From positions 62,001 through 126,000 of the forward strand of contig JADKEV010000015.1 of the NCBI GenBank assembly GCA_016717855.1: 64,000 bases of DNA. Reading direction: 5' to 3'. Under the pieces are notes generated by a model. The model ran no database searches, was not told the DNA's origin, and was given only the letters and a program-made list of their open reading frames with translations. Within the stretch, counting starts at the first letter, position 1. Every line of letters begins with the position of its first letter. The translations under genes and the position numbers were made by a program. Of this stretch, positions 25,071-33,863 are shown piece by piece. Source of the stretch: Betaproteobacteria bacterium (GTDB lineage: Bacteria; Pseudomonadota; Gammaproteobacteria; Burkholderiales; Casimicrobiaceae).

Positions 25071-26339
25071 GTGGCACGCCCCTCGAAACTCAATTCCGAC
25101 ATTCCAGGAAAAGTATTGGCACCCTCACTCAAACTGGATGGCATTGGCAAGGACTACGCTCGCCTGTTGAAGCGGTCGTCGCGCGCGCGGCTGCTCTACG
25201 ACCTGCTCCGGGGCAAGCCCGCAACCGACTACTTCCGGGCGCTCAACGATGTGTCGTTCGTCCTCGAACCCGGTGGTTCACTTGGCTTGATCGGGGAAAA
25301 CGGCGCCGGAAAATCGACCCTGTTGAAAATCATAGCGGGTGTGATCCCGCCCACGCGCGGTCGAATTGTAGTGAGTGGTCGAATCAGCGCGCTCCTGGAA
25401 TTGGGAAGCGGCTTCCACCCGGAATACAGCGGGATCGAAAACATCCAGCTCGCCGGTTCGCTTGCGGGTCTGAGCGAAAAGCAGATACGCGCAAAACGCG
25501 AGGAAATCATTGAATTCGCGGACATCGGCGAACACATAAGCCAACCGATCAAGACATATTCGTCGGGGATGATCGTCCGGCTGGGTTTTGCGGTCGCCAC
25601 CGCGATCAGGCCGGAGATACTGATAACTGACGAAGTTCTGGCCGTCGGGGACGAATCATTCCAGAAAAAGTGCATCGCGTGGCAGGAGGACTATCTGAAG
25701 GAGGGCGGAACACTGCTGCTGTGTTCGCACAGCACGTATCACGTACAGAAACTATGCCGCCAGGCACTATGGATGCATCATGGCGCAATGGAGCGTTACG
25801 GGCCGGCCTCAGACGTGGTAACGGACTATCTCGCCTACCACGAAGAGAAGACGTTGCTTGAGCGAAAACGCCATGCGCAGCATGCCCAGGGAAATAGTGG
25901 CCTGTATTCGGTTACGCAACTCGAGTTGTCAAGTGAGGGCGCCCGTCAAGGCACGACGCTGCATCGGCATGAACTTGGCCGGGACCTCATGGTCCGTGGT
26001 CAACTCCATTCGCCAGACGGTCGGCCGCCCGGTATCTCGATCGGAATTGTCCGCACTGACGGCACGCCGGTCTACGGCGTTATCGGCGAAGCCGAGAACT
26101 ATCAGCCATTGCGCATGGGCGCGAATCGGTATGACTTCAACATCAGGTTCCCGAACCTTCCACTGCTGCCGGGCAGATACACAGTGCGCGCGCACGCAAT
26201 GGATCCCGAAGGCATGCGCTTGTTCGACACGGTGGAACGCGAACTATTCGTCGCGGGCACCGCGGAAGAGTCGGGACTGTGCAGCCTCAAACATGAGTGG
26301 GTCAATGCCGACGCCGCAAGTACGGACCTGGAAACTTGA
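25071..26339 (+). CDS. Polysaccharide-export type ABC transporter ATPase (Wzt/TagH-like)
   Basis: 422 residues from a GTG start. The ATPase domain has Walker A GENGAGKST (residues 75-83), signature YSSGM (163-167), Walker B ILITDEVL (183-190) and the H-loop histidine near 220. The FHPEYSGIENIQL segment is typical of ATPases exporting O-antigen or teichoic acid. From about residue 260 a Wzt-like C-terminal domain follows, the part that binds the end of the glycan in characterised Wzt proteins. The partner permease (Wzm-type) is not in this window, so it must be elsewhere or the locus is a remnant. It starts 60 nt after vapC and is followed at 3 nt by an unknown gene and a deacetylase gene. Base composition is lower in GC than in its neighbours, hinting at transfer. 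Confidence 0.9.
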   Translation: MARPSKLNSDIPGKVLAPSLKLDGIGKDYARLLKRSSRARLLYDLLRGKPATDYFRALNDVSFVLEPGGSLGLIGENGAGKSTLLKIIAGVIPPTRGRIVVSGRISALLELGSGFHPEYSGIENIQLAGSLAGLSEKQIRAKREEIIEFADIGEHISQPIKTYSSGMIVRLGFAVATAIRPEILITDEVLAVGDESFQKKCIAWQEDYLKEGGTLLLCSHSTYHVQKLCRQALWMHHGAMERYGPASDVVTDYLAYHEEKTLLERKRHAQHAQGNSGLYSVTQLELSSEGARQGTTLHRHELGRDLMVRGQLHSPDGRPPGISIGIVRTDGTPVYGVIGEAENYQPLRMGANRYDFNIRFPNLPLLPGRYTVRAHAMDPEGMRLFDTVERELFVAGTAEESGLCSLKHEWVNADAASTDLET

Positions 26340-26342
26340 CAA

Positions 26343-26861
26343 ATGAACAAGCCATTCTCGCTGCCCGGGCCCCTGAACGAGTTTCTTTGCATCGATGTGG
26401 TTGAGTCGGGCGAATTCCATGTTGGGGAACTGTTCCGGCGCAAATTCGGACATTCTCCGCCCGGTTTTGGAACACACATTGTGGTCTTCTATCGCTCCGC
26501 GAGCCGGGCACTTTACGCGGCGTCCTATCTTCATTTGTGGACCACAGGCACGATCGGGCTGATCGGCGGAGGATGCACGGACGGACGCGTGCTGCGCCTC
26601 ATGTCGGAAGCAGAGCGCTCGGCCATCGGAGACGCCGGCGGGTTGCTCCTGCAGACATTGCGTTTCGCGTTCGACCGGAACGAGGAAAGGCTGCAAGCGT
26701 TTTTTGGGCACTGCGGCAACGCTCGCGCTCTCGCCGTCGACCTGCAGGCCGGATTCCTGCGCACTGAAGATCCCAATCTGCTGGTGCGATGGAATCGAGA
26801 CTTCGACGATTCGACGCGTGCTTCCTTGTTTCAACAAGCACTCGCATTGGGGCCGTTCTGA
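26343..26861 (+). CDS. Protein of unknown function next to polysaccharide genes
   Basis: 172 residues, not recognised. It starts MNKPFSLPGPLNEF and has a moderately hydrophobic middle (THIVVFYRSASRALYAASYLHLW, then GTIGLIGGGCTDGRVLR) but no clear membrane span or signal peptide. The pattern is that of a soluble alpha/beta protein. It begins 3 nt after the ABC ATPase stop and its own stop overlaps the deacetylase ATG by 1 nt (TGATG), so all three are one transcription unit. A role in making or modifying the exported glycan is suggested by context only. Confidence 0.75.
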   Translation: MNKPFSLPGPLNEFLCIDVVESGEFHVGELFRRKFGHSPPGFGTHIVVFYRSASRALYAASYLHLWTTGTIGLIGGGCTDGRVLRLMSEAERSAIGDAGGLLLQTLRFAFDRNEERLQAFFGHCGNARALAVDLQAGFLRTEDPNLLVRWNRDFDDSTRASLFQQALALGPF

Positions 26862-27700
26862 TGAAGGTGGCAGTGCTCGCGTATCACAGCCAGAACGTCA
26901 ACGGGAGTACGTACGCGACCAACGACCACGTCGCGCTCGCGACGGATCTGTCGTTGATCAGGCGGCGCGGCATACCGGTGCTGCCGCTCGGGGATCTGGT
27001 TGCCGCCTGGCTGGGACCCGCCCGGGACCAGCTTCCACCTGCGGCCGTGGCGCTGACTTGCGACGATGGCACTTTGCTCGACTGGGAACCATTCGACCAT
27101 CCAACTGAAGGCACCCAGACGTCGTTTCGGGAAATTGTCGCCACACACGCTCGCGAGTCGGCTGTCAGCGCAAAGGGAATGCTGACATCGTTCGTCATCG
27201 CCTCGCCGGATGCGCGTCGCGAGATCGATACAGGTTGCTATGCCGGCTATCCGCTGAGCGACGAGCGTTGGTGGGCCGAAGCACAGCGCGAGGGCACGAT
27301 CGACATTGAAAATCACAGTTGGGACCACGTCCACGCCTGCGTATCAGTCGTCGCTCAATCTGAACAGCGCAAGGGCGACTTTGCGGCCATTTCGACCTGG
27401 CAGGATGCAGATCTGCAAATTCGGCGCAGCGCTGACTACATCGATCGCGCGCTTTCGACGACCGGACATGCCACGTCCCTGTTTGCGTATCCCTATGGGC
27501 ATGTCAACCGCTTTCTGATCGACGAATATTTTCCCGGCTGCATGAGTCAGCATCGCGTGCGGGCAGCCTTTGCGGACCGGCCCGCGTTTTGGACCGAAGA
27601 GTCTCATCGATACGAGATACCGAGGTTCGTTTGCGGACTGGCATGGCGGAGCCCGGAGGAATTCTCCCGGATACTCGACCGGGCCTCTGCAGATCGCTAG
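26861..27700 (+). CDS. Polysaccharide deacetylase family protein (NodB-like)
   Basis: 279 residues without a signal peptide, so probably cytoplasmic. It begins MKVAVLAYHS. A TCDDG motif at residues 66-70 corresponds to the metal-binding and catalytic Asp-Asp of NodB deacetylases. ENHSWDHVH with His152, His156 and His158 corresponds to the His-x3-His metal site, and FAYPYGH is the later conserved FxYPYG motif. It would remove an acetyl group from a sugar or sugar intermediate. Translationally coupled to the unknown gene upstream, it ends 80 bp before hutU. Confidence 0.87.
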   Translation: MKVAVLAYHSQNVNGSTYATNDHVALATDLSLIRRRGIPVLPLGDLVAAWLGPARDQLPPAAVALTCDDGTLLDWEPFDHPTEGTQTSFREIVATHARESAVSAKGMLTSFVIASPDARREIDTGCYAGYPLSDERWWAEAQREGTIDIENHSWDHVHACVSVVAQSEQRKGDFAAISTWQDADLQIRRSADYIDRALSTTGHATSLFAYPYGHVNRFLIDEYFPGCMSQHRVRAAFADRPAFWTEESHRYEIPRFVCGLAWRSPEEFSRILDRASADR

Positions 27701-27743
27701 CCTGCCACGCTGGTAATTGAAGCGTAAACTGCCGCAATTCCGT

Positions 27744-27764
27744 CCCGGCTACGTCCGGGCTTTT
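27744..27764 (+). terminator. Weak hairpin followed by T-rich stretch
   Basis: CCCGG-CTACGT-CCGGG followed by CTTTT lies between the deacetylase stop and the hutU start. The stem is only five base pairs, so it may be a weak terminator of the upstream unit, or chance. It ends about 17 nt before the hutU ATG. Confidence 0.3.
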
Positions 27765-27780
27765 CGATTTGGGACCTGTC

Positions 27781-29496
27781 ATGAACCAACCCGTCGAACA
27801 CTTCACGCTGACCGCCCCGGGCGACCCGCGGCTGGACACCACGCGCCACATCGCCGCGCCGCGCGGCAACAGGCTCAGCTGCAAGAACTGGCTGATCGAG
27901 GCGGCGTACCGGATGATCCAGAACAACCTGGATCCGGAAGTCGCCGAGCGGCCCGAGGCGCTGGTGGTCTACGGCGGCATCGGCCGCGCCGCGCGCAACT
28001 GGGATGCCTACGACCGCATCCTGGAGACGCTGAAGAATCTGGAGCCCGACGAGACGCTGCTGATCCAGTCCGGCAAGCCGGTCGGCGTCTTCCGCACGCA
28101 CACCGAAGCGCCGCGCGTGCTGCTGGCCAACTCCAACCTGGTGCCGCAGTGGGCGAACTGGGAGCACTTCAACGAACTCGACCAGAAGGGCCTGATGATG
28201 TACGGCCAGATGACGGCCGGATCGTGGATCTACATCGGCTCGCAGGGCATCGTCCAGGGCACGTACGAGACGTTCGTCGAAGCCGCGCGCCAGCACTTCG
28301 GCGGCAACGCCGCGGGCAAGTGGATCCTGACCGCGGGCCTGGGCGGCATGGGCGGCGCGCAGCCGCTGGCCGCGACGATGGCGGGTTTCTGCATGCTGGC
28401 CATCGAGTGCGACGAGTCGCGGATCGACATGCGGCTGCGCACGCGCTATCTCGACCGCAGGGCGGCGTCGCTCGACGAAGCGCTGGGGACAATCGCCGAA
28501 GCCTGCGCGCGGGGCGAGGCGATATCGGTGGGCGTGCTGGGCAATGCGGCGGAACTCGTCCCCGAACTGGCGCGCCGCGCCCGGGCCGGCGGCATCCGCC
28601 CCGACCTGGTCACCGACCAGACCAGCGCGCACGATCCGGTCTACGGCTACCTGCCCGCGGGCTGGTCGATCGCGCAGTGGAAGCACACGCAGGAGTCGGA
28701 CCCGGCGGCGGTCACCCGCGCGGCCAAGGCCTCGATGGCGGTGCACGTGCGCGCCATCCTCGACTTCCAGCAAATGGGCATCCACTGCGTCGACTACGGC
28801 AACAACATCCGGCAGATGGCGAAGGACGAGGGCGTCGCCAACGCGTTCGACTTCCCCGGCTTCGTGCCGGCGTACGTGCGGCCGCTGTTCTGCCGCGGCA
28901 TCGGCCCGTTCCGCTGGGTCGCGCTCTCCGGCGATCCGGAAGACATCTACAAGACCGACGCCAAGGTCAAGGAACTGATCCCCGACGATCCGCACCTGCA
29001 TCACTGGCTGGACATGGCGCGGGAGCGCATCCAGTTCCAGGGGCTGCCCGCGCGCATCTGCTGGGTGGGCCTGGGCGACCGCCATCGCCTGGGGATGGCG
29101 TTCAACGAAATGGTCGCCAAGGGAGAGGTCAGCGCGCCCATCGTGATCGGCCGCGACCACCTCGATTCCGGCTCGGTCGCCTCGCCCAACCGCGAGACCG
29201 AAGCGATGGCCGACGGCTCGGACGCGGTGTCGGACTGGCCGCTGTTGAACGCGCTGCTCAACACCGCGAGCGGCGCGACGTGGGTCAGTTTCCATCATGG
29301 CGGCGGCGTGGGGATGGGCTACTCGCAGCACGCGGGCGTGGTCATCGTCTGCGACGGCACGGCGAATGCGGCGAAGCGGCTGGAGCGCGTACTGTGGAAC
29401 GATCCCGCCACCGGCGTGATGCGGCATGCCGACGCGGGCTACGACATCGCTCGGCGTTGCGCGCGGGAAAAGGGATTGAAGCTGCCGAGCCTATGA
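27781..29496 (+). CDS. hutU: Urocanate hydratase
   Basis: 571 residues, full length. It hydrates urocanate to 4-imidazolone-5-propanoate, step two of histidine breakdown, using tightly bound NAD+ as electrophile. Strong matches are LSCKNWLIEAAYRMIQNNLD, YGGIGRAARNWDAYD, SGKPVGVFRTH, GQMTAGSWIYIGSQGIVQGTYET (residues about 140-162), GGMGGAQPLA, and FCRGIGPFRWVALSGDP, which carries the conserved cysteine region. The ATG at 27781 is preferred over one 12 nt upstream, which adds only MGPV. It is the first gene of the hut operon. I see no hutC repressor gene in the window. Confidence 0.96.
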   Translation: MNQPVEHFTLTAPGDPRLDTTRHIAAPRGNRLSCKNWLIEAAYRMIQNNLDPEVAERPEALVVYGGIGRAARNWDAYDRILETLKNLEPDETLLIQSGKPVGVFRTHTEAPRVLLANSNLVPQWANWEHFNELDQKGLMMYGQMTAGSWIYIGSQGIVQGTYETFVEAARQHFGGNAAGKWILTAGLGGMGGAQPLAATMAGFCMLAIECDESRIDMRLRTRYLDRRAASLDEALGTIAEACARGEAISVGVLGNAAELVPELARRARAGGIRPDLVTDQTSAHDPVYGYLPAGWSIAQWKHTQESDPAAVTRAAKASMAVHVRAILDFQQMGIHCVDYGNNIRQMAKDEGVANAFDFPGFVPAYVRPLFCRGIGPFRWVALSGDPEDIYKTDAKVKELIPDDPHLHHWLDMARERIQFQGLPARICWVGLGDRHRLGMAFNEMVAKGEVSAPIVIGRDHLDSGSVASPNRETEAMADGSDAVSDWPLLNALLNTASGATWVSFHHGGGVGMGYSQHAGVVIVCDGTANAAKRLERVLWNDPATGVMRHADAGYDIARRCAREKGLKLPSL

Positions 29497-29580
29497 AGTC
29501 AAGCGTGAGACAGGGGGGTCTTGAGGTAAGGGGGTCTGACCATGCTTCCCTGTTTCCTATTTCATGAACAGGACTGCTCG

Positions 29581-30170
29581 ATGATCCGCCTGCTCCACCC
29601 TCTGGCCTATCGCGCCCAACCCTGGAAGAACGGCGGCGGCACCACGACCGAGATCGCCGTCCATCCCGAGGGCGCGGGCTGGGATGATTTTCTCTGGCGC
29701 ATCGGGATCGCCGACATCCGGCAGTCGGGGCCGTTCTCGAGTTTCCCCGGAATCGACCGGTCCATCCTGCTGCTCGACTGCCCTGTCGGTTCGGGGATGA
29801 CGCTGACCATCGACGGAACCAGCGTGCGCATGATCCGGGGGAATTCATCGACTTCGCCGGCGAGGCAGCGACCGAAGGGACGCTGCGTGGCCAGGCGGTG
29901 CGCGATTTCAACGTGATGAGCCGGCGCGGCGCGATAAAGCACCGGCGCGGCTACAAGGCGATCATGTCCGGGGAGTGGTTCAGGCTGGGCGGCACCGACA
30001 TGCGCTGCGTGCATTGCGCCGCGGGGAGCGCGCAACTGGTGAGCGGCGCTGCGTCCGCGCGCGACGTCGCCGCCGGCGAAACCCTGCTTGTCTCCGGCGA
30101 AGACTCGCTGAACCTGCGCGGCGGTCCCAACGGCGCGCAACTCGTGTGGGCCGTGTTCAGCACCGTTTGA
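29581..30170 (+). CDS. hutD: HutD family protein (apparent frameshift)
   Basis: HutD proteins accompany histidine-utilisation operons and are proposed to limit or tune the pathway; they have a bicupin fold. The first half, MIRLLHPLAYRAQPWKNGGG then TTEIAVHPEGAGWDDFLWRI and SGPFSSFPGIDRSILLL, is in one frame. The second half, GEFIDFAGEA, GQAVRDFNVMSRRG and ETLLVSGEDSLNLR, is in another. The break is at a five-G run (29837-29841); a sixth G gives one 196-residue protein of normal size. It is therefore probably intact, with a base-call error. It lies between hutU (84 nt) and hutH (52 nt). Confidence 0.84.
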
Positions 30171-30222
30171 ACGCAGCTACCCGGACGTCCCGACACGACG
30201 CCATTGGAACCTTGATGCCACG

Positions 30223-31887
30223 ATGACCCACGAACTCACTCTCCACCCTGGTCGCGTAGCGCTCGCTGAGATGCGCGTCGTGGTGCGCGGTCCGGTGCGC
30301 GTCGCGCTTGACCCGGCGTGCGCCGTAGCCATCGCCAAAGCGGCGGCTACGGTGCAGCGCATTGTCGCCGCCGGCAAGCCGGCGTACGGCATCAACACCG
30401 GCTTCGGCAAGCTCGCGCAAACGCACATCCCGGAAGATCAGCTCGAAGCACTGCAGAGGAATCTCGTGCTGTCGCACAGCGCGGGCGTGGGCGCGCCGCT
30501 GCCCGATCACGTGGTCCGCCTGGTCCTGGTGCTCAAGATCGCCAGCCTCGCCCGCGGCCACTCGGGCGTGCGGCCGCTGATCGTCGACGCGCTGATCGCG
30601 CTGGTGAATGCGGAAGTCTATCCGGTGATTCCGTCCAAGGGATCGGTCGGGGCTTCGGGCGACCTGGCGCCGCTGGCGCACCTGAGCGCGGTGCTGCTGG
30701 GGCTGGGCGAGGCAAGCGTGCCGGAGTCGGCCTGGTCCCCGGAGGCTTCGGACGAGTTGTCCGCGCACATCCCGGCGCCGGCGCCGTTGTCCCCAGAGCA
30801 CGCTACCGCCCCATCGCCGGCCGCACGGAGTCGGGACGCTTCCGCGCGCCGCACCGTGCCGGCCGCGGCGGCGCTCCCGCTGGCCGGCCTGCAACCGCTC
30901 ACGCTAGCCGCGAAGGAAGGCCTGGCGCTGCTCAACGGCACGCAGGTGTCGACCGCGCTGGCGCTCTGCGGGCTGTTTGCCGCCGAGGACGTGTTCGCCG
31001 CGGGCGTGGTGGCGGGCTCGATGAGCGTCGACGCCGCGATGGGCAGCGACGCGCCGTTCGACCCGCGCATCCACGCGGTGCGCGGGCAGCCGGGGCAGAT
31101 CGCGGTGGCCGCGGTGTATCGCGCGCTGCTCGCGGGCAGCGCGATCCGCGATTCGCACCTGGTCGGCGACGACAAGGTGCAGGATCCGTACAGCCTGCGC
31201 TGCCAGCCGCAGGTGATGGGCGCCTGCCTCGACCTGCTGCGACAGGCCGCAGCGACGCTGGCGATCGAGGCCAACGGCGTCACCGACAACCCGCTGATCT
31301 TCCCCGAGTCCGGAGACGTGCTCTCCGGCGGCAACTTCCACGCGGAGCCGGTTGCATTCGCCGCCGACACGTTGGCGCTCGCGATCGCGGAAATCGGCGC
31401 GCTGTCCGAGCGGCGCACCGCGCTGCTGGTCGACCCGAGCCTGTCGGGACTGCCGCCCTTCCTGGTCGAGGAGGCGGGCCTGAACTCGGGCTACATGATC
31501 GCGCAGGTCACCGCTGCCGCGCTGGCGTCAGAGAACAAGAGCCTCGCGCACCCGGCATCGGTCGACTCGCTGCCCACGTCGGCCAACCAGGAGGATCACG
31601 TGAGCATGGCGACCTTCGCCGCGCGGCGGCTGGCCGACATGGCGGAGAACAGCGCGCACATCGTCGCCATCGAACTCCTCGCCGCGGCGCAAGGCATCGA
31701 CCTGCGCGCGCCGCTCGCGACCTCGCCGGCGCTGGCCGATGCGCTGGCGGCGGTACGGCGGCGCGTCCCGTTCTACGATCATGACCGGTTGCTGTCGCCG
31801 GACATCGAGGCCGTCGCGACGATGATCCGCGGCGGCGAATTCCGCGGCTGCTGCGCTGCGCTGTTCGCAAGCGCGCACGACGCATGA
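30223..31887 (+). CDS. hutH: Histidine ammonia-lyase (with internal insertion)
   Basis: 554 residues. It removes ammonia from histidine to give urocanate, using the self-made MIO cofactor from Ala144-Ser145-Gly146 in the VGASGDLAPLAH motif. Other active-site motifs are present: YGINTGFGKLAQ near residue 53, QDPYSLRCQPQVMG near 325, NGVTDNPLIFPESGD near 350, and SVDSLPTSANQEDHVSMA near 445. Typical HutH is about 505-515 residues. The excess is a Pro/Ala/Ser-rich stretch between GLGEAS and GLQPLTLAAKEG (30718-30884), about 38-40 residues longer than expected, in frame. The enzyme is otherwise complete. Its stop overlaps the hutI ATG by 4 nt. Confidence 0.95.
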   Translation: MTHELTLHPGRVALAEMRVVVRGPVRVALDPACAVAIAKAAATVQRIVAAGKPAYGINTGFGKLAQTHIPEDQLEALQRNLVLSHSAGVGAPLPDHVVRLVLVLKIASLARGHSGVRPLIVDALIALVNAEVYPVIPSKGSVGASGDLAPLAHLSAVLLGLGEASVPESAWSPEASDELSAHIPAPAPLSPEHATAPSPAARSRDASARRTVPAAAALPLAGLQPLTLAAKEGLALLNGTQVSTALALCGLFAAEDVFAAGVVAGSMSVDAAMGSDAPFDPRIHAVRGQPGQIAVAAVYRALLAGSAIRDSHLVGDDKVQDPYSLRCQPQVMGACLDLLRQAAATLAIEANGVTDNPLIFPESGDVLSGGNFHAEPVAFAADTLALAIAEIGALSERRTALLVDPSLSGLPPFLVEEAGLNSGYMIAQVTAAALASENKSLAHPASVDSLPTSANQEDHVSMATFAARRLADMAENSAHIVAIELLAAAQGIDLRAPLATSPALADALAAVRRRVPFYDHDRLLSPDIEAVATMIRGGEFRGCCAALFASAHDA

Positions 31888-33137
31888 GTGGAGAGCGCTG
31901 GGATCTGCTGATCCGCCGGGCGCGGCTGGCAACCATGGCCGGCGATGGGTATGGCGCACTTGACGACGCGGCGCTCGCGGTCCGCGATGGCCGGATCGCG
32001 TGGCTCGGCCCCGACCGGGAACTTCCGGCTTCCGCCACGGCAGCCGAGGAATTCGCGGCCGACGGGCGCTGGGTCACCCCGGGACTGATCGATTGCCACA
32101 CCCATCTGGTGTACGCAGGCAATCGCGCCAACGAGTTCGAAATGCGCCTGACCGGCGCGACCTACGCCGACATCGCCCGCGCCGGCGGCGGCATCGTCTC
32201 CACAGTGAAGGCGACCCGCGCCGCCTCCGAACAGACTCTGTACGCGCAGGCGGCGCCGCGACTGTGCGCGTTGCTCGCCGAGGGCGTGACCACAATCGAA
32301 ATCAAGTCGGGCTACGGCCTGGCCATGGAGACCGAGGCGAAGATGCTGCGCGTGGCGCGCCGGCTGGGCCGCGAGTTCGCCGTGGACGTGCGCACGACGT
32401 TCCTGGGCGCGCACGCGCTGCCGCCCGAGTTCGCCGGCCGGCCGGACGACTACATCGATGCGGTCTGCGCCCACATGCTCCCCGCCATCGCGGCCGAAGG
32501 ACTGGCCGACGCGGTCGACGCGTTCTGCGACAACATCGGCTTCACGCCCGCGCAGACCCGGCGCGTGTTCGAGGCGGCGCGCGCGCTGCGCCTGCCGGTC
32601 AAGCTGCATGCCGAGCAGTTGTCCGACCAGGGCGGCGCGCAGCTGGCGGCGGAGTTCGGCGCGCTGTCCTGCGATCACCTCGAGTACGTGAGCGAGGCCG
32701 GAGTCGTCGCGATGGCGCGGGCGGGAACCGTGGCGGTGCTGCTGCCGGGCGCGTTCTACTTCCTGCGCGAGACGCGCGTCCCGCCGGTGGACCTGCTGCG
32801 CCGCCACGGGGTGGCGATGGCGATTGCCACCGACTGCAACCCCGGCTCCTCGCCGATCACGTCGCTGCTCGCATGCCTGAACATGGCCTGCACGCTGTTC
32901 CGGCTGACACCCGCCGAAGCGCTCGCCGGCGCCACCCGCCACGCGGCCGGCGCGCTGGGCCTGGCCGATCGCGGAATATTGGAAAACGGCAGGCGCGCCG
33001 ATCTCGCGTTGTGGAACATCGGGCACCCCGCTGAACTCGCCTACCATCTGGGCTACAATCCGCTTTCGCGCGTCATCCGTCAGGGCTCTCCCCGAGCGTC
33101 CGGAGTGGCGCTCCTCCCCCACGAATCGGAGCAATGA
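31884..33137 (+). CDS. hutI: Imidazolonepropionase
   Basis: 417 residues, amidohydrolase superfamily. It opens the imidazolone ring to N-formimidoylglutamate, step three. The metal site reads PGLIDCHTHLVYAGNRANEFE (His-x-His near residues 72-74), with later ligands in KLHAEQLSDQGG and the final aspartate in ATDCNPGSSPI. The substrate-site segment GGGIVSTVKATRAAS is conserved. It overlaps hutH by 4 nt and runs to 2 nt before, or 4 nt into, the peroxiredoxin gene depending on that gene's start. Confidence 0.95.
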   Translation: MSGERWDLLIRRARLATMAGDGYGALDDAALAVRDGRIAWLGPDRELPASATAAEEFAADGRWVTPGLIDCHTHLVYAGNRANEFEMRLTGATYADIARAGGGIVSTVKATRAASEQTLYAQAAPRLCALLAEGVTTIEIKSGYGLAMETEAKMLRVARRLGREFAVDVRTTFLGAHALPPEFAGRPDDYIDAVCAHMLPAIAAEGLADAVDAFCDNIGFTPAQTRRVFEAARALRLPVKLHAEQLSDQGGAQLAAEFGALSCDHLEYVSEAGVVAMARAGTVAVLLPGAFYFLRETRVPPVDLLRRHGVAMAIATDCNPGSSPITSLLACLNMACTLFRLTPAEALAGATRHAAGALGLADRGILENGRRADLALWNIGHPAELAYHLGYNPLSRVIRQGSPRASGVALLPHESEQ

Positions 33138-33139
33138 AC

Positions 33140-33643
33140 ATGATCAAAGTCGGCGACAAGCTGCCCGAAGGCACCCTCTCGGAATTCATCGAAGTCGAAG
33201 GCAACGGCTGCACCATCGGCCCCAACACCTTCAAGGTCGAAGACCTCACCAAGGGCAAGACCGTCGCGATCTTCGGCCTGCCCGGCGCGTTCACGCCGAC
33301 CTGCTCGGCCAAGCACGTTCCCAGCTACCTGGCCAACGCCGATGCGCTGAAGGCCAAGGGCGTCTCCGACATCATCTGCATGTCGGTCAACGACGCGTTC
33401 GTGATGGGCGCCTGGGCGCGCGACCAGAAGACCGGCGGCAAGGTCCGGATGATGGGCGATGGCAGCGCGGACTTCACGAAAAAGCTCGGCCTCGAACTCG
33501 ACCTGACCGCGCGCGGCATGGGCGTGCGCTGCCAGCGCTTCTCGATGCTGGTCGTCGACGGCGTGGTCAAGACGCTGAACGTCGAAGGGCCGGGCAAGTT
33601 CGAAGTCTCCGACGGCGCGACGATGCTCACGCAGGCCGGCTGA
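33140..33643 (+). CDS. Peroxiredoxin (Prx5/PMP20-like)
   Basis: 167 residues, thiol peroxidase of the Prx5 type, reducing H2O2 or organic peroxides. The peroxidatic cysteine is Cys55 in GLPGAFTPTCSAKHVP, and the Arg/Trp region MGAWARDQKTGGKVRMMGD is typical. The ATG at 33140 is chosen because the GGAG site at 33128-33131 is 8 nt away; the alternative ATG at 33134 overlaps the hutI stop but leaves only 2 nt. It sits inside the hut operon, directly after hutI, an unusual place for an antioxidant gene, and is probably co-transcribed with it. Confidence 0.92.
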   Translation: MIKVGDKLPEGTLSEFIEVEGNGCTIGPNTFKVEDLTKGKTVAIFGLPGAFTPTCSAKHVPSYLANADALKAKGVSDIICMSVNDAFVMGAWARDQKTGGKVRMMGDGSADFTKKLGLELDLTARGMGVRCQRFSMLVVDGVVKTLNVEGPGKFEVSDGATMLTQAG

Positions 33644-33692
33644 GCAAGTCGCCGGCGTCTGGGCACGCCGTTGATATGCCGTAACATTCCGC

Positions 33693-33828
33693 AGGATGGG
33701 TGGAGCGAAGCGATACCCATCACGGAAGATCGACCGGAACCCGTTGCGTGGTGTGATTTCACATTGGTTGGCGACGCGATGTGCGTGTCCCCGATTGGCA
33801 GATGGGTATCGCTTTGCTCCACCCATCT
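33693..33828. repeat. REP-like inverted pair upstream of hutG
   Basis: Two copies of a 27-29 bp element built on GATGGGTGGAGC...GATACCCATC face each other at 33693-33721 and 33801-33828, with about 79 bp between them. The arms match at 26 of 27 positions, so the whole can fold into a long hairpin; each arm is also partly palindromic. A third copy at 36081 and a diverged fourth at 36179 occur after hutF. The pair fills most of the gap between the peroxiredoxin stop and the hutG start. Confidence 0.85.
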
Positions 33829-33863
33829 ACGGCGGTTACGGCAGCTCCGCGGAACCTGAACTC

